Shown in pieces: positions 33,148 through 46,400 of a DNA stretch of 64,000 nucleotides (position 1 is the stretch's first letter; every line of letters starts with the position of its first letter). The DNA comes from Coniferiporia sulphurascens (lineage: Eukaryota; Basidiomycota; Agaricomycetes; Hymenochaetales; Hymenochaetaceae). The stretch spans positions 868,001 through 932,000 of the forward strand of contig NBBA01000010.1 of the NCBI GenBank assembly GCA_002794785.1. The letters are read 5' to 3'. The notes under the pieces were generated by a model that saw only the letters and a program-made list of their open reading frames with translations, was not told the origin of the DNA and ran no database searches. The position numbers were made by a program, and so were the translations under genes.

Positions 33148-36111
33148 TTACCTCATGTAAATTCGTCGTAGTTTCTTGTACGTGACGTGCCCACCCAAAG
33201 TGTTCAACTCATGGATATCCTCAGTGCGCCCCTCCACACCTGTCTCAACAATGAGCTCCTCCACATCTGCCCCATCGCTAAACTCCCCCACATCTGTCTC
33301 GTCGGTGGACTCATCCGCTTCTGTCTCATCGGGCGGCTGACCCATGTATTTCCAGTCGTAACCAGACCGGAACAACCTCAGCATAGGTAAAATCCATTTT
33401 ATTCTAAGGCCTCCGTAGTGCTCAGTGAACGGGGGGAACTCGCCACCACAAACAGACGACTTGTTGTCCCGCAAACGCCCAAGGTCGTGCTCGATCCAAA
33501 CCGGAAGGGCATTGGGCTTTTCCAGAACGCCCCCAGATCCATAATGGCATGCGATCCAAATCAAGACATACAACATTGACTCCCAATCGAATCGCTCAAG
33601 GTGCTCCTGGGGTTCTTCCGTAAGGAGATCCCTCGCCATGAACGGCCGAGTTCCCGTACGGCTGTTCGATGTCGGCTCTTTTGAATCTTTCAGCTTCGCC
33701 AAGTCCCAGTCGTTCAGTACGCCGCAAACTCCCCCATCCTCTCCAATACGACACATTAGATTTCCGATGCTAATGTCGCGGTGCATGATACCATGGATCC
33801 ACAGGAAATGGTGCCCTTCGAAACAAAATCAGTCTGAGGGAATAACCTTCTCCGTACCGCACTGCTCACCTTGGAAAATTCCGCGGAAGCATTTCTTGAA
33901 CTTCCCCAAGTTATCCAGCTTGTAAATCGGTACAAGGACTTCAAATACTATCGTCCGCCACACTCGATTCTCCACACCGTCGACGAACTCCAGCACGTTC
34001 AGCCTTTGCCTAAAACAGCCCTTAGTCTCCACGAGGTCATCTCGGTCCTCAGATTCGTAGACTACCGGAAGACAGTCCTCGAGCTTTCCTTTGATGCCGT
34101 TTTTTTTCCTGTAATCGTAATTTTTATCAAGCTTCCGCAGTACTTCTCGTGCCCTCTCAATAATAACAACCTCAGAAACTCGACTTTTTGGAGGCCAGCT
34201 CATTTTCACGGCAACAATCTTCCCGACTTCGATCTGGCATGTCACTACATTGCCCTCTAGCTTAAGTAACTTGGCCTCGACAACCTCGGTCGCCCTTCCC
34301 AGTAATCCGTAGAACCTCATATTAGCCAGTCGCCTGATGAAGCGGAAGACTTGGCCCTTGATGGACAAGCCAAATTGGGCTATAAAGTCGAAGCCTCCTG
34401 AGATGGCGTCCTTTTGAGTCGCATTCAAATCGGCGCCGGTCTTGACGATGGGACCCGGTGCGTCAGCCTTTATTACTTTATCGGTATCGTTTGAAATTGA
34501 GCTCGATGGCGGGTCCTTGTCTTCGAACTTCACCAAATGCTCCGAGACGCCACGTTCAACCCTGTCCATGTCCATCATGCACTTCAATAGAAACACGAAT
34601 CTAAACAAGTCATTGACAAAGTCAAGCGGCTGAGAGGTGCGGATGACGCCCGCGTGATCATAGTAACAAATCCACATTTTCCCGTCAATCACGATCGCAT
34701 TGTAAACATGGCGCAGGCTGTGCATATATGAAAACTGCTCGATTGCATAGCAAAGGCCCTGTTCGCACAGCTCCACAGGAGCCTTATTTAAATAGCCACT
34801 GTTCCGCGGTCTCTTGCTGCAACTGCCTTCGGTCTCGGATTCGCTATCCATCGACAAACTCCTTTTACTACCCATGGACGATCCCGACGGTCGATAAGAG
34901 GCCTTGTGGGCGGAATCAGACGCTATGCCCTGCCGCACCCTGTTCGACCTTCCTCTGCCTCCAGACTCAGACATTACGTCCGATCGTTGGACTTCAGACA
35001 TCTTTTTACTAGATTTTCCCCCAAGGTTGGAGGGGCCTGCCTCTTTGAGCGACCCTGCAAGAGACACGGGTCGAAAAGCAGAGCTCGAAGGCCGGCCATA
35101 TGAGGCAGCAGAGAATTCATTTGGTAGAGAGTGGAATTGAGGAGTATATGATGCACCGGGTCCAAGGTCGATTTCGTCGCCCATAGGAGTAGATCCTCGG
35201 TTTGTACGTGGAACGAACCGAGGTCCAGCGTCAGCAGATTGCCCCGGAACCGGGATTAAGTTATCCCTTAGTTTGAATTCGACTGTAAAAAGGACATCGG
35301 CCCAGGTATAACGCGTGTCTCGAGGAGTCCTAGTCGGAAAGTTTGAGTAGTGATCCCACTTTCCGTCTTTGACCGACTTATGCGAACTATCGATAACGAC
35401 AACATCAGGTACCCGAACGTTTTTTAATACACCGCCGAGTTGATGGGGATCGTTTCTGCAGAAGGTTATGGGGATATTTTGGGGACTACCCTCGGTTTGG
35501 AGAATATTCCCGGTTTTGGGACCGCCTTCGGTTTGGAGAATCTCCTCGGCTTGGGGACTGCCTTCGGTTTGAAGAATCTCCTCGGCTTGGGGACTGGCTT
35601 CGGGTTGGGGAATATCCTCGGTTTGGGGATTGGCTTCGGGTTGGGGAATATCTTCGGTTTGGGGACTGGCTTCGGTCTTGGGAATATCCTCGGTTCTGCA
35701 TAAGAGCTCGAGGATTTTATTGGCGAGACTAACAAATGGCCCATAGCGAGCCTTTTCTTTGTTCCCGTGCAGACCCTTCGCGCCGGTGCAATAGGCGTCT
35801 CGCAACTCCGAAACTTTTTTGTTTGTAGTAATTGGTTCCAAAGCTTTCTCGATCTTCTTAAATTCGCCCTTAAGTGTGACCGGATCCACCTTCTGGTTAG
35901 CGTCGCGTAGGCTTTCCATGTCCATCCTTGAAAAAGCTGCTAGGAAGTGGTCGAGTTCGACCTCGCGAGTGGATTGAAGGTCAAACCTGAGGAAGGGCTT
36001 GTTCCCATCAAGAGTAGCGGTGTATGTAACACCTTCAACGTTCTTCATGGAGCTGATATGCTTAGAATGGGGTGTAGAGTTGTGAGCTGATGCTGCCGCC
36101 GAAGCCGCCAT
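33148..36111 (-). CDS. FunK1-family protein kinase, intact copy
   Basis: Predicted 969 residues. Exons on the minus strand: 36111-33870 and 33815-33148; the 54-nt intron (gtgagc...tcgaag) interrupts IFQ|GHHF. FunK1 kinases (Pfam PF17667) are a basidiomycete-expanded family of unknown substrate, thought to act in development or signalling. Motifs: beta-3 Lys in VAVKMSWPP (about residue 636), catalytic loop HRDISIGNLM (HRD 759-761), metal site NDWDLAK in place of DFG, then RTGTRPFMARDLL and ERFDWESMLYVLIW, all typical of FunK1. An acidic repeat (TDETDV) lies near the C-terminus. The catalytic residues are present, so it should be active. Residues of about 190-265 are an expanded 12-residue repeat absent from the neighbouring copy. 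Start: the MAAS ATG, conserved in the pseudogene; an in-frame open extension upstream is not. Confidence 0.9.
35476..35700 (-). repeat. In-frame minisatellite inside the FunK1 gene
   Basis: About six 36-nt units encode variations of TEDIPQPEASPQ (also AEEILQTEGSPQ). The array lies between LLCRTEDIP and IPITFCRNDPH. The pseudogene copy has the unexpanded form, so the array arose after the duplication or was lost there. Confidence 0.9.
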
Positions 36112-36180
36112 GACGGTAGATGGAAAGGTGTTGCAATTATGGCATCGACACGGTTGACCAGTGGACGCGTCGTGCCAGGT

Positions 36181-36186
36181 CACGTG
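36181..36186. promoter_or_regulatory. CACGTG motif upstream of FunK1
   Basis: The palindrome is 70 bp before the ATG. The matching position in the pseudogene reads CATGTG, so it was lost in the dead copy or gained in the live one. Function is inferred only from the motif. Confidence 0.4.
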
Positions 36187-38138
36187 CGTGTTGAATACCG
36201 ATTACGTACTATAATCACGCCTCACGTAACCCTTCCTTCCTACTCTCACTTCCACTCAAATTCTCGCAAAGCATCAAGTAAACATATTCCTACATCTGGG
36301 GTGAAGGCAGTATTATTTCATTGTATGCGTACGTCTTTCTCTCATTTCAATGTGTACTTTTGCTTGCTGCGTACACATATGGTGAGTCGCACCGTTTACT
36401 GCGACCTTTTCAAGCCGATGCTAGGCCGTGCGGTCAAACGTACTGTTGTACTACTAGATGCAATCATCTTATTGCGCGACACGGCTAGGCAACCCCCCGC
36501 TATCTCTTCAAAGGTTTAACAATAAGATCATCTTTCAGCGAGGTGATGACCACAGTCCTACGATTGACTAAATCGTTAACAGCGCCACGCCCACCGCCGG
36601 TGTTTGATGTGCAATTCGGTGCAATTTTGATGAACGCAGGAAATCTTATGGAATCGTGATACATACTTTCCGCATGAGTAGATAACAGACGGCGGCTGAT
36701 GGGCTGATACGTATCCCGACCAATCCGATCCCTACCCCACGGGCCGAGGTTGTATATCTTGAAGACGTTACGAGGGCCCCAAAACGGTGCAAAAAAAGCT
36801 GAAGTTCAACGCGGACTCAGATCTATCAGTATTAATGGCCACTCCCGAGTTCGGACCATCATCGGTTCTCCGTTCACATTCCAAGTCGAGCCGCCAGCAC
36901 ACGCACAATTCAAAAAATTATGTATGTGAACGACTCCGTCATGCATTGTGCTGCTTAAAATAGATTCATCATCGGCGGTCTGTCCATCTGCAAGTCAGCC
37001 ACAGGCGTCATCAGGCTCTGGTACCAATACAAAGTTTCTATAAAATGGTTGGCCCCATCATACAGGGGACGAATTCTCCTATCAGAGCATATAGTCGTTA
37101 TTTCTGTCGTCAATTGTGTATTTAAAGTACATGGAGTCTTAACTTGAAGCTTCATTCCGCGAACCAGTTGTCCGTTTCAACGGATCTTTGAGCTTTCCCT
37201 CTTCAGTCGAATCGCCGCCAGATTCGCCTGCGCAGTTACCGTATCAGAAGACGTAATTATTATCGTGCAGAATCGACTTTTGTCCTACTTAGTACTTACT
37301 TGCTAGCATGTGAATGGCAGGCGAGCCGCGAGCGACCGGGCGGACGGACGGATGTCGACGGTCACTGAATCGAGTCCCTTCTCCCGCAGTTGCACCGAAA
37401 TTAAACTCTCCCGGTCTTCGTCGACGTCAACACCGCCGGAGAAGCGGGGTTACAAGGGTATCCTGGGAAGTGGATTAAGTTGGGTGCTAAGTGTATCGTC
37501 CATCCCGGTGAAGTGCTCGTACATGCACTAATGATCGTGGCACCCACCGCGCTTCCCACCGTATCTAGTATCTAAGTTTGAGAGAGAAGTCAGACACGGA
37601 AAGCTCCGGTCTGTACCACGATGCGATTGAGTGACGGAGGCAAATGGAGAACGGATAACAGAACGGTAGCGCACGATGTACATGTATCTGCAAGAGCCGC
37701 CATCTTGGTGCTCTCAGGCTTGCCAGTGCACTGACAGCTCGTATCGCCGTCATACTGTAGGTCGCAATCGAAATAGTACCAATTGTCATGGTAGGCAAGC
37801 CATTAATGACCGAAAACGACGGAGCTTCTGCTCATGATTGATACCCGCTTCCTTCTCTCTTTTATAACACACCAAATGAATGTCAGAGAAGCCCAGAGCC
37901 ACGGCGTTCTTAAGAGGTAATTCTTCATTAGCAACAGGACCAGACGTTAACGTACTGCTCATTGGGCAGTTCAGCACCTGCGCATCTGACGCTTTAGAGC
38001 AAAATTAATGGCAAATTTCGTTAATTTCTGAACGGACGTGCACGTATCAAAAAACGACCTGCTCTTAGCTTGTATCACAAGCCAAGAGAATCACCTCCTA
38101 AGGTCTCGACCCTACCTCGGAGATTATTAATCCTTATT

Positions 38139-38159
38139 ACGACGACGACGACGACGACG
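38139..38159. repeat. (ACG)7 microsatellite
   Basis: Seven perfect ACG units in non-coding DNA. Confidence 0.95.
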
Positions 38160-39152
38160 GGAGACACGGATGCATCGAGCCACCGATGGCGAAAACCCCT
38201 CCCTCTCCTTCGGGTCATTCGGACAATCGGAGTGAACGGGCGCCCGCGGCATTGAGGTGCCGAAGAGGCTCTTGCGGTCGGCGCCACCCCTCCGCAGGTG
38301 TTCGAAGTGCGCTCATTGGCGGGGGCGAGCCCGGAAACTCGGAACGGATTGTCCCGGCAAATTCGGCATGCCAACATGCCGGGTTGCCGAAGTTGTCAAG
38401 GCAAGTCTAGGTTTTTTCTCTAGATTGTTGAAGATAGGAAAAAACGAAGTTTATTTGGGAGAACTCAAAGAAACAAATTGTCGGGCCGAATGTCGAATTT
38501 TCCGTCTTCCCCAGCCCTATGTTATTTCTTTCTACGCGGGTTGAGTAAGACCTAGAGGCATGAGCCATATATTCGCAGGCGGGAGTGATGAATGACGTCA
38601 CATTTCCGTCTCCCGTAAGCCCGAGATGCACAGAAGGCAAGGGGATAGCTCGGGCATGTAATCGTACCACCTTCCAAGCCCATCCAATAACCCACGGAGC
38701 GCCTGCCATTACAATCGTTCGTCCGTGTCCCCACGGACGGGCCAATGCTAAAGTGTATTGTTTACGAACGGGGGGGAACGACGGCCCACCCTCGGGATCC
38801 GAATCGATTGTTCGATTCGGAACAGACAGGCGAGGACCCAGCGGGGGTACTCAAATCGGTGTGTATTATGGACGTTGAAGCCCGTCTTCCCCTCTGAAGG
38901 CGAGTCCTTTTTGCTGGCGCGGATTGTCTGTAACCCGTTCCATTTCACATTTTTTTACCTTTGCCGGGCGCGTGTTTCAGCGCGTGTTGTCAGTTAGGGG
39001 GTTGGAGTGTATCCGTCCTCTATTCGGGGGGTGTACATGTAACGTGAATCCTTAGGTAAACTGAGCGGCCAAACTGAATATCGCGACCAGTTGGAGGCTG
39101 GTACTTCGGCGTAGTGCCAGTAAGACCCCGTTACTACTGCGCGGGCCCACTA

Positions 39153-39819
39153 CTATCGTGTGACCCCTCTTACAAAGGGAACCCCTCTTACAAAATTTGC
39201 ATTTCTGAACTTCCACACAACCAAACTGCCTTCGGAAAAATTCATGTAGACTCCAGTATACTGTATAAAAGTAACTGCAAAACTTTCTTTGCAAGAAATT
39301 GCGTTGATGTGAAGCCATTGTCAAAATACATGTTTTTTCGGTCTGTATAAGTCTTTTGGGGCCACCGGCTCACACAACATGTGCGCATATCAGCAGATAT
39401 ATTGTCATAAACTTATTCATTAAATATCAGACCATGTAACTATGCTATTCCGAGAGTAATATCTCATTATGGTGCATAGAAAGAGAGCAATCTATCTGAA
39501 AGGTGACAAAAGGTGACAGTATGCACCGGCATGTTTGTTCCATTTGAAACTCCGCTAGCGCCCGGTGCTGGGCATCTGCCCGATGCCGAGCACTCATCAG
39601 TCGGAGTATCAAGAATTTCCGTGACAGAGAGTGACCAAAGTTTTGTAAGAGGGGGCACCTTTATTCTGAGAGAATCTGCTTATCAAAAACTATCCGGAAA
39701 ATTATTGGACATAGATAACTACAAGTAAATTCAGCATGCCAAAGATTAAGAGAATATATAAAAATTTGAGAGCTGTAGGGGTAAAATACAAAAGTTTTGT
39801 AAGAGGGGTCACACGATAG
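39153..39819. mobile_element. 667-bp MITE with 24-bp TIRs and TA target duplication
   Basis: The outer ends (39153-39176 and 39796-39819) are perfect 24-bp inverted repeats that begin CTATCGTGTGACCCC and end TTACAAA. They are flanked by TA on both sides (39151-39152 and 39820-39821), the signature of Tc1/mariner-type insertion. The core CCCCTCTTACAAAA is repeated inside at 39182-39195 and, inverted, at 39641-39654, giving a nested second pair. No transposase is encoded, so it would depend on another copy. Confidence 0.85.
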
Positions 39820-42800
39820 TACTGGGGTGGTCCCGCCGGACCGTGCACGTGTCCTGTCCTGTGCCGCCGGCATAAGAAACGGCTTCTACAACCCCGACAA
39901 CGGCATCTTAGGTGGTTGCTTATCGCAATCGCATCATTCGTCGCGTGTCGGGGTTTTTCTTCTTCGTTCGGCCGAGGTGGTTTTACCTTGGGCCGGCCTT
40001 TAACACTTTCCTGCCCTTTTTTCTGCAATTCGCATGATGTTTTCGCGTTTTTTTTTTTCTTTCGTTCTCCTCTTTTTCTCTCCCCCTTCCCGTCGTCCCG
40101 GCTTCCGAAGTTCTCTAGGCCGGAGTATGTAAGGATGCACGAGCACGGGTAATGTGATGAGTGGGAGTTTTTTCTTTTTTTCTTTTTTTGTGATTGCGCT
40201 TTTTTCGGCTTGATGAGTTCGACTTTTGATGATGCCAGCGGGTACTAGAGCGGTAAGGCACGCGGCGCTCTGGTTTGCTTATCACCGATCGAGTAAATGT
40301 TTATGCGCACACCGTACGGCAGCGGCGAAGGCGGCAGCGACACTACAACAGCCGAGGAACAGAGAAAGACCGAGCTGCAGTCAAATTTACCTCTCAATTC
40401 CACATATCTCATTTCAAATTTTTTAGAACGTGCGAGGCACAGTCACTGCTTGCTAAATCGGTGACGTCTTGCGAAGAGGGGTAGGGGAAATACGTATTTT
40501 AAATTTCCTTTTGCGCGTTTCCGGCAAGATCAGATGAAGCGGCGTGTGCTGCGCCGATCTGCGTAGAGGTTAAATTGAGGAGATTAAATCGCAGAATCGT
40601 GCACATGTGCATGTGTTGGGGGTTTTTGTACCTTCCGGTCCGGGCGGCCGGGCGAGCAAGCGTCCGGGGTTGAGGATGAACTTACGCGGACGTGCGTAAT
40701 TAATGGTGATTGATACAATACAATTAATTACCTGCCTTGCTATTAAACAGTTATATCATCGTGTTGGACGCGCACTTCAAAGATCCGCAGAACGAGGACC
40801 GTACGTATATTTGCATTTGCATATTGCATTTCGCTGTTCGGCCATGATGTATCTGTCTGTACTGACGCCCGAGGGCCGCGGATCGAGCATGCGGCGCGAA
40901 GAGAGAGCGTGGGCGGGCTGCGAATAACGGGGGGTTGATGTGCACCGGAGGCCTAGGACAAGAGCGAGAAGACGGGATCGGGTTAACATTAGAGTGAGAC
41001 TCGGAGAACCAGTCGCGACGCGTCCCGACTGCAGTAGGATCACGGTCGCGTCCGTTTCCGCCAGGCCAGATTCACGGGCGGTCGTGGCGGTGGCGAGAGT
41101 AGAAGCGCCTGGTTAACAAAGTCCGCTGTCGTGCCGCGCGCTTTTTGCCTGGGACGACAGCGGGCAGGGGCGGGGATCTGTGGTGTGTGTGTGTCCCGGC
41201 ATCCGAGGACGATGACGGCGAAGGGACGAATGCGAGTGGGTAGGTGTGAAGTAAAGGGGGGAAGGCGTCATGTGCGCTAGTTGCGTTTCTCCCCCCGGGT
41301 TAATACGAGTTATGAGTTAGCGATAAGCGATTGCGGGGAGAAGCACCAGGAGAAGCTGAAGGGGTAGGAGGAACAGAAGCTTTGACGTGTTCTTCTTGCC
41401 GCGTATGTGTGCGGAACTATATACGGTGACTTGCAACATGGGCTTCGGTCATTAATATTAATATTGCTCCCCGCTTAGGATTTGGGGGACGGGAGGACAA
41501 TTTCAGATGGCTACAGGATGAGCTGAAGGACCCGCGGCGGCCGAGTCGAGCGTGCACTTTTCTCCTTATTTGAGCGCTACGAGAACGTACCCGTATATGG
41601 GCGTCCAGCAGCAGCCAGTGGCAAAATGACAAGCAGCGCTGATCGCTGGCAGAGGGGCAGCGGATCCGCAATTAGCAATACATGCATGCCAACTTCTCAG
41701 GACCACGTCTCAGCAGGACGAGACAGTTCGGCCAGTCGGTCAGTCGAAGGCGGGTCAGAGCTACTTTCATTTATTTTCCATTAGCGTTATCGCTACTTCC
41801 TGGTTTTCGTCTTTATATTTAGGTGTTGTATTTATCGGCTGCACAGGAATCATCCGACAAAGGGGTGAAAAGAGAATTAGGTATGGCTATTGATACGAAA
41901 GATGATCATCACGCGCGCTAGGCGAGACTTTTCGCCGCATGCGAGAGGTTAATACTCACGCGACCCGGCTCAGACGAATGGGAGGACCCCGACGGTTCGA
42001 GATCGAGGTGGCGACGCTGATGAAATGATGTGAGTGATGATCACTGCACCCATATCATCGGACACCCGCGATTTGCGGCGATGGACATATGATCAATGTC
42101 TCGGGTGGCCAGGTTCGTCGCCGACGTTGTCAAGGAGAATATGGTCGCGTTTGACGGTGGCAGTGGCGACCGGTTCGTTTTCGCGTGCGTCGTAGGTCTT
42201 GTTGCATACAGACGCCGGCCGATGTAGGGTGGGAGGCGAACACACGGGGGATCGCAACAGCCCTTCATCATCAGCCTAGAAGAATGCGAGTAAGACATAC
42301 CCAAGAAAAGCTGCGTAGTGCCAAGGAGTGCTAGCGACAACTTTGACTGCGCCCGTCGTCTTGTGGCCTTTTAGCGTGCTTGGCGGTAAAGATATGTTGG
42401 TTGCGCGTTGATGGAAGGGAAGGCCAAGGACGGTTGACAAGAGGGGGTAGGTGGTGCATGTAGCTGGGCACGCGCATACACACGCGAGCGAGACTCAAAA
42501 CATCGCGCATTTATTGTGTTAAATATTGTTATTTTTTATTCCGGGCCGCGGGGAGGGTAAACATGGAAAAGACGGGAAAGAATTAAAAGAAAGGGAGGGA
42601 AAATACAGCACTGTTTGCGAAGAGCTGCAATTGGCCGGGTGGAATCCGGGGGACGGTTTCGAAGGAGGTGGTTGATGTGAATGAAGGGAGAATTCGCTGG
42701 CGGACGCGATTGGACGGGGCGTCGTTGGAGGGTCGCACGAGCACCGCGCACCCTCGGGCGACAGCAGCGATAAGTGGGGGCGTTGCTCCGCGCTGTCCCG

Positions 42801-43324
42801 GGTGCGCACACAGCGCTGGCTTGATGGTCGGAGCCCGGAGACGTCGGGATAAACGGCAGTTGGCCGAATCCCGGATGTTGGGCTTCAGTTTGCCGGCTGC
42901 CGAGGCTCAGATAGATAGCGCTCCTTTTGCCGTAACGTCACTAGTCACACCCACGTCCCTTTGATGCGCATTGCGGGCGAACCACCTCGCGGGGTGAGAA
43001 GAGCAAATTTTTGAGCAGGGACTGGCTGCGGCTGCAGGTCGGCGTTAGGGATGCCTCGCTCTCGCGGCCAGGCTTCCCCATATGCTGCAGGAACAACCCG
43101 CTCTTGGAGCGGAACGTCGACGGCTCTCGAGGGGACATCACAGCGCTCGGACAAGCCGGGGACGTTGACACCAGCTCGCTTATCCAACTCCGCTTTTCCC
43201 AGCCGGATTATTTATTTTTGGAAGTAAACAACGTAAAAAAAGGGACTATTCTGGAAATCCATCGTGCTTGTGCGTGTTTGGCCCTGATCTGTTCGGTCGG
43301 AAATCCGGTCACGGCAAGCGGGGT

Positions 43325-43332
43325 TATAAATA
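43325..43332 (+). promoter_or_regulatory. TATA box of PMA1
   Basis: TATAAATA lies 175 bp ahead of the ATG and is followed by a long CT-rich leader (43356-43495), typical of very highly expressed fungal genes. Confidence 0.6.
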
Positions 43333-43499
43333 TGGCCAGGACCAGCCGGGTTCGTTCTTTCCACTCGTCCTCTCTCCCTCCTACCCTCATCATCCGCCCG
43401 CTGTCTGCGTCCGCGTTCTCAGCGAGCTCTCCGCTCTCCACCCCGTCCCCTTAAGGGCTTCAGTCCATCTACCCCCCCGCTCCGTCCCTCGCACTAGCC

Positions 43500-46400
43500 A
43501 TGTCAGACCCCGTCGCAGAAAAAGAGGCCGGCCCACCAGCCCAGAACGAGTCTTCCCCAGACCCGTCTACCAACGATGCTAGTCAGCCTGCTAAGAAAAA
43601 GAGAGAGTACAAGGACTTTGGCCATGAAGAGGAGAAAGCGACGCGTGCGTATTGTTTCTTGTATTTTTTTTCATGTGGCTCCAAAGAATTTCCCGCGCTT
43701 GCGGATATTCGGCGGCAGTGTCAATATGCAGATTCCTGGACTAACTCCGCCGTTCCCTTTTTATAGACGCGAATGTCGACATGTCCCTGATCGAACTTCG
43801 CGCGGAGGACCTCTACGACAAGGAAAAGGTCGATCTTGAGACTATCGTCATTGACGATGTCTTCAAGCTGCTCCAGTGTGATGACGGTGGTCTTACGGAC
43901 GAGGAGGCGAAGCGTCGGTGCGAGATCTTTGGTCCTAACAGGCTCGAATCGGAGGAGCAGAATGCTTTCCTTCAGGTGTGTAGCATTTTTGCGTGCATAT
44001 ACGTCATTTCGTAATGTGTTCTTGTTTCCAGTTCCTGAGTTTCATGTGGAATCCGCTTTCCTGGGTTATGGAGGGTGCTGCCCTTGTCGCTATTGTGCTC
44101 TCCAATGGTGAAGGTCAACCACCCGATTGGCAAGATTTCGTCGGTATTATCCTGCTCTTGTTTATCAACTCGTCCATTGGTTTCTACGAGGAGCGCAACG
44201 CTGGTAACGCCGTCAAAGCTCTTATGGACTCGCTTGCGCCCAAGGCGAAGGCAAGGCGCAACGGCAAATGGCTCGAGATCGAGTCTTCCGACCTTGTTCC
44301 CGGGGACATGATTTCGTTCAAGATTGGTGATGTCGTCCCTGCGGATTGTCGTCTCACGGAATCTATCAACATCTCGATTGATCAGGCAGCTCTTACGGGA
44401 GAATCTCTTCCGCAGAGCAAGAAGCTCGGTGATCAGTGTTTCTCGTGAGTTTGATATTATTGTTTTTCGTGTTAGGAGATGTTCTGATTCCTGGATAGTG
44501 GATCAACTTGCAAGCAGGGTGAGGCGGAAGGTGTCGTTATTTCCACTGGAGCCAACACATTCTTCGGTCGTGCTGCATCACTCGTTGGTCAGGACGATGA
44601 CACCACCGGCCACTTGCAAAAGATTCTTGCGCAGATCGGCTCGTTCTGTCTTGTCTCGATTGGTATCTTTGTTATTGCCGAGATCGTCGTCCTTTACCCG
44701 GCTTTCCATTACACGTACCGTCGCGGTCTTAACGACATCCTCGTGCTTTTGATCGGTGGTATTCCGATTGCGATGCCGACTGTCCTTTCGGTTACTCTTG
44801 CCGTCGGCGCCCAGCAGCTTGCTAAGCACAAGGCCATTGTTACCCGTATTACTGCCATTGAGGAGTTGGCTGGTGTTACGATTCTGTGCTCGGACAAGAC
44901 CGGTACGCTCACGACAAACAAGCTCACCATTGACAAGAACCTCGTGAAGTGCTATGGACCTTTCTCGTCGATGGATGTGATTAAACTCGCAGCATACGCT
45001 TCTCGCACTGAGAACCAGGATGCTATTGACAGTTGTGTTGTTGGTTCGTTGGAGGACCCTTCGCATGCGCGCGACGGTATCAAGCTCGTTGACTTCAAAC
45101 CGTTCAACCCCGTCGACAAGCGCACTGAAATTACTTACCGTGAGGAGTCTAGCGGAAAGCTCAAGCGTGTCACGAAGGGTATGACCGGTATCATTATTGA
45201 GCTTTGCTCGCGCAACAAGACCGAGGAGCTCGAGAACCGTCTGGAGGCCGATGTTGAGGAATTCGCTACTCGTGGTCTCCGTGCCCTTGCCGTTGCCTAC
45301 GAGGAGCTTGACCATGACGACCACGAGGGTGAAGGTAATGGCTTTGAACTCGTTGGTTTACTCGCCATCTTCGACCCGCCTCGTGAGGACACCAAGCAGA
45401 CCATTGATGATGCGCTCGCTCTTGGCGTCAAGGTCAAGATGGTGACTGGTGATCAGCTCGCTATCGCGAAGGAGACCGGTCGCCGTCTTGGTCTCGGTGA
45501 TCACATGTATCCCGCGAAGGTCCTCAAGGAAGGCCCGGCACCCGGCAGCAAGTACCAAAACCTCGATGAGATTATTCTCGATGCTGACGGTTTCGCGGGT
45601 GTCTTCCCTGAGCACAAATATGAGATCGTCAAGCGTCTTCAGGGTCTCGGGCATCTCTGCGCCATGACTGGTGATGGTGCGAACGATGCTCCCGCCTTGT
45701 CCCGTGCTAACGTCGGTATTGCTGTCGAGGGTGCAACTGACGCTGCGCGTGGTGCAGCGGACATTGTCCTTACAGAGCCTGGTCTTTCGACTATCGTCCA
45801 TGCCATTCGTGGTTCGCGCCAGATCTTCCAGCGCATGCGCAACTACGCCATCTACGCCTGTGCTGTGACTATCCGTATCGTCGTTTGCTTCGCTGTCCTC
45901 GCTTTCGCCTACAACTTCGACTTCCCTCCATTCATGGTCCTGATTATTGCCCTCCTGAATGACGGTACGATCATGACTCTGTCGGTGGACCGTGTTCTTC
46001 CGAGCAATACGCCGGATAGTTGGGATCTTGCAGAGATTTTCAGTTACGCTGTTGCGTATGGTCTGTACTTGACATTGTCGACGTGAGTTTATGGTTCTAT
46101 TTTAAATCATTCAGTGACTTACGCGAGCTGTTTAGCGTCATCCTCATTGTGGTCATCATCGAGACGACTTTCTTCCAGGATAAATTCGGCGTTTCGCTCT
46201 CGAATGCCGCAGGCCAGCCCGTTTCGCACAACGACCCGCAATTGCACATGATTGCGTACCTTCAGGTTGCTATTATCTCTCAGGCGCTCATCTTCGTCAC
46301 CCGTTCGCACGGCTTCTGCTTTATGGAGCGTCCCTCGGTTGCTTTGATGTTCGCTTTCGTGTTGGCTCAAGTCGTCTCGTCCATCATTGCTGCTTACGCC

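Larger units (their letters stand above)
36112..43324. other. 7.2-kb gene-poor stretch
   Basis: No gene is supported. It contains a CACGTG at 36181-36186, 70 bp ahead of the FunK1 start; a GGAC tract near 37340; the ACG microsatellite at 38139; and a MITE at 39153-39819. The part from about 40500 on is presumably the long PMA1 upstream region. The only longer frames (for example 42519-42811) are low-complexity and unconvincing. Confidence 0.5.

Noticed and set aside
36955..37155. Minus-strand 66-residue frame as a gene remnant
   Set aside because: Slightly protein-like but too short, with no family match I can name.
42519..42811. Overlapping minus-strand frames rich in Pro/Ser
   Set aside because: Two frames open over the same GC-skewed DNA, no domain; probably PMA1 upstream DNA.
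44578..45324. 248-residue minus-strand frame
   Set aside because: Antisense of PMA1 exon 4; no motif of its own.
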